Of a stretch of DNA of 13,065 nt, positions 6,725 through 13,065 are shown piece after piece (the first letter of the stretch is position 1; each line of letters starts with the position of its first letter). The notes beneath the pieces are model-generated. The model was given only the letters and a program-made list of their open reading frames with translations. It was not told where the DNA came from and made no database searches. This stretch comes from an uncultured Eubacteriales bacterium (GTDB lineage Bacteria > Bacillota > Clostridia > Oscillospirales > UBA644): assembly GCA_959604355.1 (NCBI GenBank), contig CAUHAO010000033.1, positions 1 through 13,065 on the forward strand. The letters are read 5' to 3'. The position numbers and the translations under genes were made by a program.

Positions 6725-6927
6725 TATTGTAAAACAGGCACCGCAGAAGATTTGCTGCGGACGGATAAAAAATTTTCAATACAGATTCTGTCGGCAAAAT
6801 CCGATGCTCGCTGCTGTAAGCGACAACTCAGGATTTGCGGAGGAAAGAAGAGCAGCATTAAAAACACGCGTTGCTCAAAAATAAAGAATAAACGGAATGA
6901 CAGATTTCATTTTGTCTGATACAAAAA
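6725..6927 (+). other. Non-coding, hairpin-rich 3' region of the small gene
   Basis: About 200 bases without a credible gene. Three stems can be drawn on the plus strand: CCGCAG/CTGCGG (6741-6746 with 6755-6760); GC-AAATCC/GGATTT-GC (6794-6802 with 6831-6838, one bulged A) enclosing TCGCT/AGCGA (6808-6812 with 6819-6823); and GAGCAGC/GTTGCTC (6850-6856 with 6870-6876, one wobble). They end at the terminator at 6928. This could be a long 3' UTR or a 3'-UTR-derived small RNA. I recognise no known RNA family. Confidence 0.35.
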
Positions 6928-6971
6928 AACCGGCTGAAAGAGACTCTCTTTGCAGCCGGTTATTTTATTTG
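6920..6971. terminator. Bidirectional Rho-independent terminator
   Basis: AACCGGCTG (6928-6936) pairs with CAGCCGGTT (6953-6961). Above a single bulged G, AAAGAG (6937-6942) pairs with CTCTTT (6946-6951) around an ACT loop. An A-run lies on the left (6923-6929) and a T-rich run on the right (6960-6970), so it can end the plus transcript of the small gene and the minus transcript of the region A operon. It lies about 60 bases beyond the last stop codon of region A. Confidence 0.9.
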
Positions 6972-7019
6972 GCTTTAAAAAATTTCTTATGCGGCATACC
7001 GTTTCCGTGGTGGTTGGGA

Positions 7020-7790
7020 TTACAGTAGGCTCTTGCCCTCCCAATATTGAGGATTCGGCAAACCCATAAGTTTGAGTATCGTCGGAGCGATGTCGATTAT
7101 CGACGCATTCTCGAACTTGTCTCCGGGGGTAAAGTCTTTACCTACGGCGATAAGCGGAATCGTGATGTCCTCAGGCATCTGAGTGCCGTGTCCGCGGCCG
7201 TGACCGCCATGATCAGCTGTGACGAATACGGTGTATTCATCACTCAGGGATTCCACGATATCTTTGATACATTCGGAAGCGTTCGCGACGCTCTTGAGAT
7301 ATTCGGGAGAATTCCAGCCGTAGCCATGACCCCATTCATCCGTTTCCCCGAGATAAAGGAATGCAAAATCCGGCTTTCTCTCGCGGACATATTCTATTGC
7401 GTCGTCGGTAAGAATGCGGTCGGTGTTTTCATATACGGATTCAGAGATGTAAAAATTATACGCAAGACTGCCGGGCTTACTTAGGTCTCGCAGCTGCTCC
7501 CAGTTGTAAAAGCTTGCAGCGACGCCTCTGAAATCACTGACTACATCAAAAAGGCTGTCTATCGGACGAACCATCGGATGCCAGTCGTTGGACTCTATGC
7601 CGTGACGCTCCGGAGTCGTGCTGCAAAAAAGCGAGAAGTGGCATGGCAATGTAACAGACGGGTCAACCGTTATCGCGGACATCGTGGATCTGCCTTTTTC
7701 CGCCAATTTAAGGAGATAATCGTTTCCGCACATCGGGATTGAATCCGGACGAAGTCCATCAACGAGAACAAGTAACACTTTTTTATCCAT
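7020..7790 (-). CDS. Alkaline phosphatase-superfamily phosphodiesterase/phosphatase
   Basis: The protein has 256 aa and is the last gene of region A. It shows the nucleotide pyrophosphatase/phosphodiesterase layout: metal ligand Asp11 in LVLVDGLRPD, nucleophile Thr47 in SVTLPCHFSL, Asp151 and His155 in GETDEWGHGYGW, Asp193-His194 in TADHGGHGRGHG with His201, and the usual ending PTILKLMGLPNPQYWEGKSLL in two pieces (235-249, 250-256). All two-metal ligands are therefore present. At 256 aa it is compact against 380-450 aa for typical family members, yet both ends look complete. There is no signal peptide, so it should act in the cytosol. Possible substrates are a phosphosugar, sugar nucleotide or phosphonate. 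AAGGAG precedes the ATG, and the ROK gene's stop is only 3 bases upstream. In this operon it is a candidate for removing phosphate or hydrolysing an activated sugar. Confidence 0.88.
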   Translation of the reverse strand: MDKKVLLVLVDGLRPDSIPMCGNDYLLKLAEKGRSTMSAITVDPSVTLPCHFSLFCSTTPERHGIESNDWHPMVRPIDSLFDVVSDFRGVAASFYNWEQLRDLSKPGSLAYNFYISESVYENTDRILTDDAIEYVRERKPDFAFLYLGETDEWGHGYGWNSPEYLKSVANASECIKDIVESLSDEYTVFVTADHGGHGRGHGTQMPEDITIPLIAVGKDFTPGDKFENASIIDIAPTILKLMGLPNPQYWEGKSLL

Positions 7791-7793
7791 TTA

Positions 7794-8741
7794 TCAATCT
7801 CCTTGGTAGTTTATAGTATCTGATGTGAGGATAAGCGAAAGTGCGCCCATAAGCCCTGCGTCATAGCCGAGTTTCGTCATGACAACAGGCGTGTTTTGCG
7901 CCGAAACGACCGCATCGGAAGCGAGTCTGCGCTTTATCGCCGGCAATAAAAGATCGAGCGAAAGCGCCACTCCTCCGCCGATTATGACGCATTCTGGGTT
8001 CACGATATTGACCGCCGCGGCTATTGCTCTGCCGAGATAGTCGCCTGCTTTATCCATAATGGAAAGCGCCGTTCTGTTGCCTCTGCGTGCAAGCTCCGCG
8101 CATGTCTTCGCGTCATATACGCCGCCTGTCGCCGCGTTGAAGTTGCTGTCTGCCGCCGCGGCCTGAGCGACATATCGGCCTATCGCCGTACCCGAAGCAT
8201 GCGCTTCCGTACACCCGCGCTGACCGCAAGGGCAAAGTGCGCCGTCGGAATATTCGACCTTGACATGACCGAGTTCTCCCGCGACATTTGCCGCGCCGCG
8301 GCAGAGTTTTCCGTCAACGACGACCGCACCGCCGACACCTGTCGAAACCGTCACCCAAAGGTGATTTTTATATCCGCAGAAATATGTTTCCGCAACAGCG
8401 CAAGCGTTCACATCGTTATCTGCGCGAACGTTCGAGATACCGAGTCTTTCGGAGAATATATCGCTTATCGGGACGTCGCGCCAGCCTGCAAACGGAGCAT
8501 AAATAAGATTCCCCTTATCGTCCGCCATGCCGGGCACGGTCATACCGAGTCCGGCAAGATCCGCAGGCGTTATCCCGACCTGACCGAAACACTCGCGCAG
8601 CGCTTTTTCACATTCGTTGAAGTGAGCGTTCATATCAGCTGTAACCGTCGGGAATTTACGTCTTGCGAGCACCTCGCCTTTTTCGTTGCAAACAGCGGTG
8701 ACGGTTTTTGTTCCGCCGAGATCTATTGCTGCTATGTACAT
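7794..8741 (-). CDS. ROK-family sugar kinase
   Basis: The protein has 315 aa. IDLGGTKT (6-13) is the ATP-phosphate motif, VPGM (69-72) and ADNDVNACAVAE (107-118) carry the sugar site with catalytic Asp110, and GELGHVKV (155-162) with CPCGQRGCTE (170-179) forms the ROK zinc site (His159, Cys170, Cys172, Cys177). IIGGGVALSLDLLL near the C-terminus is the second adenosine-site element. There is no N-terminal helix-turn-helix, so it is an enzyme and not a NagC-type repressor. ROK kinases phosphorylate glucose, fructose, N-acetylmannosamine, N-acetylglucosamine and related hexoses. The start codon is 1 base from the stop of the RfaE-like kinase gene and no good ribosome binding site is visible, so translational coupling is likely. 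A second sugar kinase next to a PfkB kinase suggests two phosphorylations or two substrates in one pathway. Confidence 0.92.
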   Translation of the reverse strand: MYIAAIDLGGTKTVTAVCNEKGEVLARRKFPTVTADMNAHFNECEKALRECFGQVGITPADLAGLGMTVPGMADDKGNLIYAPFAGWRDVPISDIFSERLGISNVRADNDVNACAVAETYFCGYKNHLWVTVSTGVGGAVVVDGKLCRGAANVAGELGHVKVEYSDGALCPCGQRGCTEAHASGTAIGRYVAQAAAADSNFNAATGGVYDAKTCAELARRGNRTALSIMDKAGDYLGRAIAAAVNIVNPECVIIGGGVALSLDLLLPAIKRRLASDAVVSAQNTPVVMTKLGYDAGLMGALSLILTSDTINYQGD

Positions 8742-8742
8742 T

Positions 8743-9774
8743 TTACAGAGTTTTGAGGACTTCCGCGACCTGTGCGGGAGTTGCCGTACCCGTGCAGCCT
8801 ATCTGGCGGATCGTTATGGAAGAAACGCAGGTCGCCAGCATTGCCGCGTTTTCGGGAGTAAGGCCGAGCACCATACCGAGTATGAGGCCAGCGCTTGTCG
8901 CGTCGCCTGCACCGCAGATGTCTATTTCGCCTTCGACATGCACCGCGGGGACGTGCTGAATGCCGTCTTCGTCAACAACGAGTATGCCTTTGTCGCCGAG
9001 CGTGACAAAGAGCATTCTGCCGTTACGTTTTGCAATTTCCGCACCCTTTTCGCGAATAAAGTCCATATCCGTGGCTTTGGAATCGTCCTCTCCGCAGATA
9101 GTAGTGACAAATTCATGATTATTGCATTTGATTATGACGCCTCTGAACTCGTCCGCAAAGGAACGTGAGTCGGCGTAGAATATTTTATCTTTTCTCGCGG
9201 CTCCGATTTTCGCAAGTTCACCACGTACACGGTCCGTAACGACACCGAGATTTCGCTGGAAGAACTGGTCGAGAATGATCACCGCATCGGAACGCTCGAT
9301 GGCTTTGTTGAGGTTTGAAAGCAAGGCGTCTTCGGTCGCCGTGGAAATGGGTTCAAAATTGCGGAAATCGTTGCGGCTCATCTCGTGATATTTTCCGTCG
9401 TCGCCCTTTCTCATCGGCTTTGTGTAAGTGCTGGTGCAGGTCTCGTTGTGGTCTGTTCGTACCATGAGAGAAGTATCAGCGCCGACAGCCTCAAGTTCGC
9501 GCAGAAGCTCATACCCTTCGCCGTCATCCGCGGCGATGCCGACGCAAATGACCTGTGCGCCGAGAGCACGAAGGTTATTAGTTATAGTACCCGCGGCACC
9601 GGCAAAAGTCGCCTTGCGGTGCACCATATACGCGGGAAGACCCGTTTCAACGGAAAGCTCGTCACGTTCGGGATCGATGTAAAGATATTTATCCAGGCAG
9701 TAGTCTCCGAAAACGGTGATACGCGCTTCGGATGTCTTGTCGAGGACCGCGGAAATTTTGGATTTGTCTGTCAT
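8743..9774 (-). CDS. PfkB-family kinase resembling the RfaE/HldE heptose kinase domain
   Basis: The protein has 343 aa. The start at 9774 is chosen because GGAGA lies six bases upstream; an in-frame ATG at 9801 would fall inside a hairpin. The N-terminus VFGDYCLDKYLYIDPERDE (21-39) followed by SVETGLP resembles the GDxxLDxY and S-x-E-x-P sugar-binding lead of HldE. Instead of the usual PGGAxNVAxNL it has FAGAAGTITNNLRALGA (57-73). The PfkB signature DICGAGDATSAGL (285-297) supplies catalytic Asp291. HldE's kinase domain phosphorylates D-glycero-D-manno-heptose 7-phosphate at C1; the C-terminal nucleotidyltransferase domain of HldE is absent here. With a GmhA-like isomerase and HAD phosphatase in the same operon, a 1-kinase acting on a heptose- or ketose-derived phosphate is a reasonable guess. 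Other PfkB substrates cannot be excluded. Confidence 0.85.
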   Translation of the reverse strand: MTDKSKISAVLDKTSEARITVFGDYCLDKYLYIDPERDELSVETGLPAYMVHRKATFAGAAGTITNNLRALGAQVICVGIAADDGEGYELLRELEAVGADTSLMVRTDHNETCTSTYTKPMRKGDDGKYHEMSRNDFRNFEPISTATEDALLSNLNKAIERSDAVIILDQFFQRNLGVVTDRVRGELAKIGAARKDKIFYADSRSFADEFRGVIIKCNNHEFVTTICGEDDSKATDMDFIREKGAEIAKRNGRMLFVTLGDKGILVVDEDGIQHVPAVHVEGEIDICGAGDATSAGLILGMVLGLTPENAAMLATCVSSITIRQIGCTGTATPAQVAEVLKTL

Positions 9775-9780
9775 AATTTT

Positions 9781-9785
9781 TCTCC
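9781..9785 (-). promoter_or_regulatory. Ribosome binding site that sets the RfaE-like kinase start
   Basis: GGAGA lies six bases before the ATG at 9774 and just beyond the hairpin at 9792-9825, so it stays exposed when the hairpin forms. Confidence 0.65.
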
Positions 9786-9791
9786 GTATCG

Positions 9792-9830
9792 CAAAGAGCA
9801 TATAGCAAACGCCGTATGCTCTTTGTTTTT
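9792..9830. other. 11-bp perfect hairpin inside the operon, with a T-run on the plus side
   Basis: CAAAGAGCATA (9792-9802) pairs perfectly with TATGCTCTTTG (9815-9825) around a 12-base loop. On the plus strand five T's follow (9826-9830), as in a terminator, but no plus-strand gene ends here. On the minus strand, the direction of the operon, the stem is followed by CGATACGG and not by T's. It is therefore more likely an RNA processing or stability element between the second DHS-like gene and the kinase gene, or a stop for antisense transcription. Confidence 0.55.
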
Positions 9831-9836
9831 CAATAT

Positions 9837-10823
9837 TTATTTGGATTCGTCTATTCTGACGACTTCGCGTGCGAGGTTGGGAACGGTTTTTTTGTGTTCA
9901 CCCTTGATATAGAAGCTTGTGCCGCCTTCCGCCGCGTTCTTGACGAGAACGTTGCGCCAGGGTCTGTAATAATATCTCGGATCGGACGCAGGTTTTTCGG
10001 GTGTTACAAAGCCTTCGCTCTTGTCGATGTCAATGAGGTCAAACGCCGCAGCGGTGATGCTGCCGATGGTCTTGCCCTGCTGTGCAGCAGCGTTTCTCGC
10101 CATGTCGAGGGCGTTGAGGTAAACCTCGGGACCCGCTATCGCGGAACCGAAATCGAGGAACACGCCGTGATCGAGCTTTGAAGCGCTGTTTGCATAAATT
10201 AGAAAGTCCCTGTAAGAGCAAGCTCCCATATTTGCGCCGATACAGTTGGGGTGCTCATGAACAATATCGTTGCCGACACCCACATGAACCGTGCAGGGTA
10301 CCTGCAGGTGATACCCCATGGCAAGAACGCTCTTCTCTCTGTAAGGGAAGTTGTTTTCCCAGATATATTTACCTATGGATTCGCCCCAGCCGAGACCTTC
10401 TTTTGCGCCGGCGTTGATAGCCTCGTTGACAAGACCGGTCTCGGTCCAGAGACCGAACTGTCCCTCGCTGATATACTTTGCAACGCTCTCGCATGTGTGA
10501 CCTATCATGGAAAATTCAAAGTCATGGATAGATCCTGCGCCGTTGGTGGCAAAGTGGGTGATGAGACCGCGCTTCATGAGGTCAATCATAAACATGCCGT
10601 TGCCCGTTCTGATGACATGGGCACCGTACATCATTATTACGGATGCGTCATACCGGCGACGTGCAGTAACTATGGCCTGTGCAAGAGGCTTGATGTCGGG
10701 GTTGTCGAATTCCGGTATCTCGTCGTTTACGTCCTTGATGATGTCGATATCAATATCATGGATACGCTGGTCAAGCGGAAGAAGATTAAGGGTCGAACGG
10801 TCAAACTGTTTGTATGCGGACAT
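9837..10823 (-). CDS. Deoxyhypusine-synthase-like protein, copy 1 (motifs intact)
   Basis: The protein has 328 aa. It matches a bacterial family related to deoxyhypusine synthase: GAHVIRTGNG (67-76), IDLMKRGLITHFATNGAGSI (80-99) followed by HDFE, EGQFGLWTETG (120-130), GLGWGESIGKYIW (143-155), HVGVGNDIVHEHP (180-192), DFGSAIAGPEVYLNAL (224-239) and YYRPWRNVL (285-293). Eukaryotic DHS transfers an aminobutyl group from spermidine to eIF5A using NAD+ and an active-site lysine in a WGK motif. I see no WGK motif here, and bacteria have no eIF5A, so that reaction is unlikely. The bacterial family has, to my knowledge, no settled function; an NAD-dependent transfer or dehydrogenation is the natural guess. 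A strong AAGGAGGT precedes the ATG, 2 bases from the stop of its paralog. In the block covering residues 139-243, 76 of 105 positions match copy 2 by hand count. Confidence 0.8.
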   Translation of the reverse strand: MSAYKQFDRSTLNLLPLDQRIHDIDIDIIKDVNDEIPEFDNPDIKPLAQAIVTARRRYDASVIMMYGAHVIRTGNGMFMIDLMKRGLITHFATNGAGSIHDFEFSMIGHTCESVAKYISEGQFGLWTETGLVNEAINAGAKEGLGWGESIGKYIWENNFPYREKSVLAMGYHLQVPCTVHVGVGNDIVHEHPNCIGANMGACSYRDFLIYANSASKLDHGVFLDFGSAIAGPEVYLNALDMARNAAAQQGKTIGSITAAAFDLIDIDKSEGFVTPEKPASDPRYYYRPWRNVLVKNAAEGGTSFYIKGEHKKTVPNLAREVVRIDESK

Positions 10824-10825
10824 AA

Positions 10826-11809
10826 TTATTTGACCTCCTTATCTGCATTGAAAATAAGACGTGAAAGATTCGGGAAACTTATATCGTGCGGGCAGCGGAT
10901 ATAATGGCTGTGGCCGCCGTCTGCTACGGAACGCGCGAGAATAGTCTTCCAAGGACGGAAATAGTATCTCGGGTCGGATTTAGGCGGTGTGACATCGTAG
11001 CCGTCGGCCTCGTTTATCGGAAGGATATCGAACACCGCGGTATGGAAATCAACGATCTTCTCGCCGTGCTGTTTTGCGACGTTTCTTGCCATTGCAAGCG
11101 CCTTGAGGTAGACCTCGGGGCCCGCAACAGCGGATCCGAAATCAAGGAATACGCCGTGTTCGAGATTTGTGATGCTGTTTGTATAGATGAGGAAGTCGGT
11201 ATGCGAAGTCGCACCCATAGCCTCACCATTGCAGTTGGGGTACTGATGCAATACGTCACAGCCGAAGCCGACGTGGACAGTAAAGGGTATTCCGAGATGA
11301 TACGCCATAGCCTGGACGCTCTGCTCACGGTAAGGAAGATTGTTTTCCCAGATGTACTTACCGACTGCTTCGCCCCAGCCGAGGCCTTCTTTTGCGGCGT
11401 CGGTGATGATGTCATTGAGTTTCGCGGTAACGTCCCACAGAGCCATGCAGTTGCCGGACGCGTCTGTGACTTTGCGTTCGTAAACGCCGCCGGCAGAAGC
11501 ATATTCAAAGTCGTAAACAGAGCCCATTCCGTTTGTCGCAAGGTGGGAAACAAGCCCCCTTTTCATAAGCTCTATCATGTAAAGAGCGTTACCGGAAGTA
11601 AGCATGTTTGCACCGAACATCAGCAAAACGGTCGCGTTGTATTTTCTTCTCGCCGCGACGACAGCATCCGCAAGGACAGGCAGCGCCTGATGTGAAAAAT
11701 CTTCAATATCACTGTCAAGAGCCTTCGGAGCAGTACGGTTTATAGCGTCGCCGAGTTCTTCCGTTGAAGATATCTTAAGACAGTTGCGGTCAAAAATTTT
11801 GAAAGGCAT
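10826..11809 (-). CDS. Deoxyhypusine-synthase-like protein, copy 2 (diverged motifs)
   Basis: The protein has 327 aa and is the tandem paralog of the following gene. It shares GLGWGEAVGKYIWENN (142-157), TVHVGFGCDVLH (177-188), DFGSAVAGPEVYLKAL (223-238) and YYFRPWKTIL (282-291). The N-terminal motifs have drifted: GAHV is GANM (67-70, His68 to Asn), SIHDFE is SVYDFE (97-102, His100 of copy 1 to Tyr) and the FGLWTETGLVNEAI segment is MALWDVTAKLNDII (122-135). The loss of family-typical histidines in only one copy suggests either a different substrate or a regulatory, non-catalytic subunit of a mixed oligomer. Trypanosome deoxyhypusine synthase is a known case where an inactive paralog activates the active one. 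AAGGAG lies before the ATG; 77 bases separate it from the upstream SIS-HAD gene. Confidence 0.78.
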   Translation of the reverse strand: MPFKIFDRNCLKISSTEELGDAINRTAPKALDSDIEDFSHQALPVLADAVVAARRKYNATVLLMFGANMLTSGNALYMIELMKRGLVSHLATNGMGSVYDFEYASAGGVYERKVTDASGNCMALWDVTAKLNDIITDAAKEGLGWGEAVGKYIWENNLPYREQSVQAMAYHLGIPFTVHVGFGCDVLHQYPNCNGEAMGATSHTDFLIYTNSITNLEHGVFLDFGSAVAGPEVYLKALAMARNVAKQHGEKIVDFHTAVFDILPINEADGYDVTPPKSDPRYYFRPWKTILARSVADGGHSHYIRCPHDISFPNLSRLIFNADKEVK

Positions 11810-11886
11810 AAATACTCCTTTTTCTCCGACGAACGGAATTAATCTGTATCAAGCCCACCGTCGGCATGGGTATTTCGTTCAAAAAA

Positions 11887-13065
11887 TCAATATCCTGCTT
11901 TAATGAAATCGATTATGGCCTGAGGATCTGCAAAATCGGGAATTATAGCGCCTGCGCCGGCCGCAATGAGTCGGTTTCTCTTCCACTCGTTGATGCCGCA
12001 TTTGTTCTCCTCATCGGTAGCAACGCCGACAGCGTATCCGCCGAGGTTTGCAACGAGTTCTATCTCAACATAGCCGTCACCGAAGGAAATGAGTTCGTTG
12101 GGGTTGATGTCATGGTTCTTGAAAATGTCTTTGATAACGAGTTCTTTGGAGCATTCGAGCATTTCGTCGCGTGCACCGTGGATACCGCCGTCAAATTCGC
12201 CTTCAAGGCCGAGCAGACGTGCTTCTTCGAGTACGTTGATCTCGTCGGTGCCGCTTGCGAGATAGCATTTTATGCCGTTTGCGCGGAGCAGGCGGACGAA
12301 TTCCAGACTGCCGGGGACCCTGTAATCCGCGGGATTGAGAGTGCCGTTTGCAAGGCCCGACAGACGGTCTTTTATTCTCGCGTGGAGTCTGTCAAGGTAG
12401 TTTTTCTTGTATATCAGAGGATCTCTGTGAGGGCCGCCGCGTTTGACGATCTCTTCGTCAAGGCGGATGCACTGGAATATGGTCTGTTTGCCGGTAAGAG
12501 TCTCAACGAAATCGTGAACGATCTGAGATATCTGCTCGGGAGTTTCGCCAGAGTTGGTAGCGGAGAGCTCCTCGATGAAATACGGAATCATTATCTGCTG
12601 CCAACCCTCACGGATAAGGCTTATGGTTCCGTCAAAATCAAAGAGAGCGGTGTTTATCTTGGAATTTCTCTTGTAGTTGAGAATCTCTATGCCGAATTCT
12701 TTTTCAAGCCTCTCTTTGATGATGCAAGCAAGCGCGTGCTCATAGAGCATATGCATATCTTCGAGCTGCTCCATGGAATCGGTGGGAGCAATGAGAAGGT
12801 AATCGCAGAGATTTTCGGAAGCCATTTTGCCGCCGTTTCTACCGGAGAAACCGATGGTGGTTATCCCCATATCGCGAGCTGCACGGTAAGCGCGCAGAAC
12901 GTTTTCGGAGTTGCCGCTGCCGCTGAACGCAACGAGAACGTCACCCTTCTTGGCTTTGGACTGGAGAGCTATTTTGTAAGCGTCTTCATAGCAGAAGTCG
13001 TTGGAAAGGCATGTAAGCATCGGCATGGAGTCGGAAAGGCACTCGGTGCAGAAACCGGTACGTCC
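11887..13065 (-). CDS. GmhA-like SIS isomerase fused to a HAD phosphatase, 5' end missing
   Basis: The frame is open to the right edge; 392 residues are visible and the start lies outside. The first ATG in the window (13026) is internal because GRTGF-CTECLSDS precedes it in frame. Residues 1-124 are a SIS domain of phosphoheptose-isomerase type: FSGSGNSENVLRA (47-59) binds phosphate and QLEDMHMLYEHALACI (100-115) holds the GmhA-type catalytic His. Residues from about 136 are a HAD domain: DFDGTIS (143-149) with the nucleophile and acid aspartates, YLASGTDE (motif II), a Lys in ELVIKDIF (motif III) and ISFGDGYVEIEL (motif IV). GmhA converts sedoheptulose 7-phosphate to a heptose 7-phosphate; HAD enzymes such as GmhB remove phosphate. 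Having both in one chain suggests two steps on one sugar phosphate. A catabolic phosphosugar substrate remains possible. Confidence 0.88.
   Translation of the reverse strand, partial: GRTGFCTECLSDSMPMLTCLSNDFCYEDAYKIALQSKAKKGDVLVAFSGSGNSENVLRAYRAARDMGITTIGFSGRNGGKMASENLCDYLLIAPTDSMEQLEDMHMLYEHALACIIKERLEKEFGIEILNYKRNSKINTALFDFDGTISLIREGWQQIMIPYFIEELSATNSGETPEQISQIVHDFVETLTGKQTIFQCIRLDEEIVKRGGPHRDPLIYKKNYLDRLHARIKDRLSGLANGTLNPADYRVPGSLEFVRLLRANGIKCYLASGTDEINVLEEARLLGLEGEFDGGIHGARDEMLECSKELVIKDIFKNHDINPNELISFGDGYVEIELVANLGGYAVGVATDEENKCGINEWKRNRLIAAGAGAIIPDFADPQAIIDFIKAGY

Noticed and set aside
6840..6847. GAGGAAAG, reminiscent of the conserved start of RNase P RNA
   Set aside because: The bases that follow do not continue the conserved core and none of the other conserved blocks are near.
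6624..6884. An 86-codon plus-strand frame overlapping the small Cys gene
   Set aside because: It is out of frame with the recognised protein, lacks a ribosome binding site and runs through hairpin-rich non-coding DNA.
6965..6997. A 10-codon minus-strand mini-ORF (MPHKKFFKAK) between the phosphodiesterase stop and the terminator
   Set aside because: It has no ribosome binding site and is too short to judge; an open frame this small is expected by chance.
10251..11695. Long plus-strand open frames opposite the two DHS-like genes
   Set aside because: They mirror minus-strand genes with recognised motifs. Their coding is explained by the codon bias of the real genes, and no promoter or ribosome binding site precedes them.
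11826..11864. CCGACG/CGTCGG pairing in the 77-base gap between the SIS-HAD gene and the DHS-like pair
   Set aside because: Only 6 bp across a 27-base loop, with no clean T-run in the operon direction; not convincing as a terminator or attenuator.

Overview
The window looks like part of a chromosome of an anaerobic Firmicute, probably an uncultured gut-type Clostridium relative (Oscillospirales or nearby). This is inferred from about 50% GC, strong AGGAGG-type ribosome binding sites, textbook sigma-A promoters and a small CxxC protein that I associate with a Clostridia family (DUF6472, from memory). There are no rRNA or tRNA genes, no CRISPR array, and no insertion sequence or phage genes. All large genes lie on the minus strand; one small gene is on the plus strand.

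Region A (13065 to 6928, minus) is a tightly packed operon whose promoter lies outside the window. In transcription order it holds a GmhA-like SIS isomerase fused to a HAD phosphatase (5' end cut off), two adjacent paralogs of the poorly characterised bacterial deoxyhypusine-synthase-like family, an RfaE/HldE-like PfkB sugar kinase, a ROK sugar kinase and a small alkaline-phosphatase-superfamily enzyme. A bidirectional hairpin terminator closes it. The isomerase, phosphatase and RfaE-like kinase together recall nucleotide-heptose synthesis (GmhA, HldE kinase, GmhB). No nucleotidyltransferase is visible, and the two DHS-like proteins have no known role in such a pathway.

Region B (6376 to 6529) is a divergent promoter hub. 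A -35/-10 pair with 17-bp spacing faces each way. The leftward -10 lies inside a perfect 9-3-9 inverted repeat, a candidate operator. The rightward promoter drives a 64-aa Cys-containing acidic protein, followed by about 200 bp of hairpin-rich non-coding DNA up to the shared terminator.

Region C (6375 to 177, minus) is a six-gene operon with gaps of 0-3 bp at three junctions, 23 bp at one and 57 bp before the last gene. It holds a neutral-ceramidase-fold protein, an FGGY sugar kinase, a fucose/arabinose-isomerase-type enzyme, a KdsD-like SIS isomerase without CBS domains, an archaeal-type triosephosphate isomerase homologue and a YjbQ/UPF0047 protein. A terminator follows, and then the first 53 codons of a MATE-family transporter run off the left edge.

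In outline, region C looks like a sugar catabolic route: hydrolase, aldose-ketose isomerase, kinase, then two phosphosugar isomerases. There is no aldolase, transporter or regulator gene in the window. The strongest leads for something undescribed are the DHS-like pair inside a sugar-phosphate operon and the unidentified substrate of the region C pathway.
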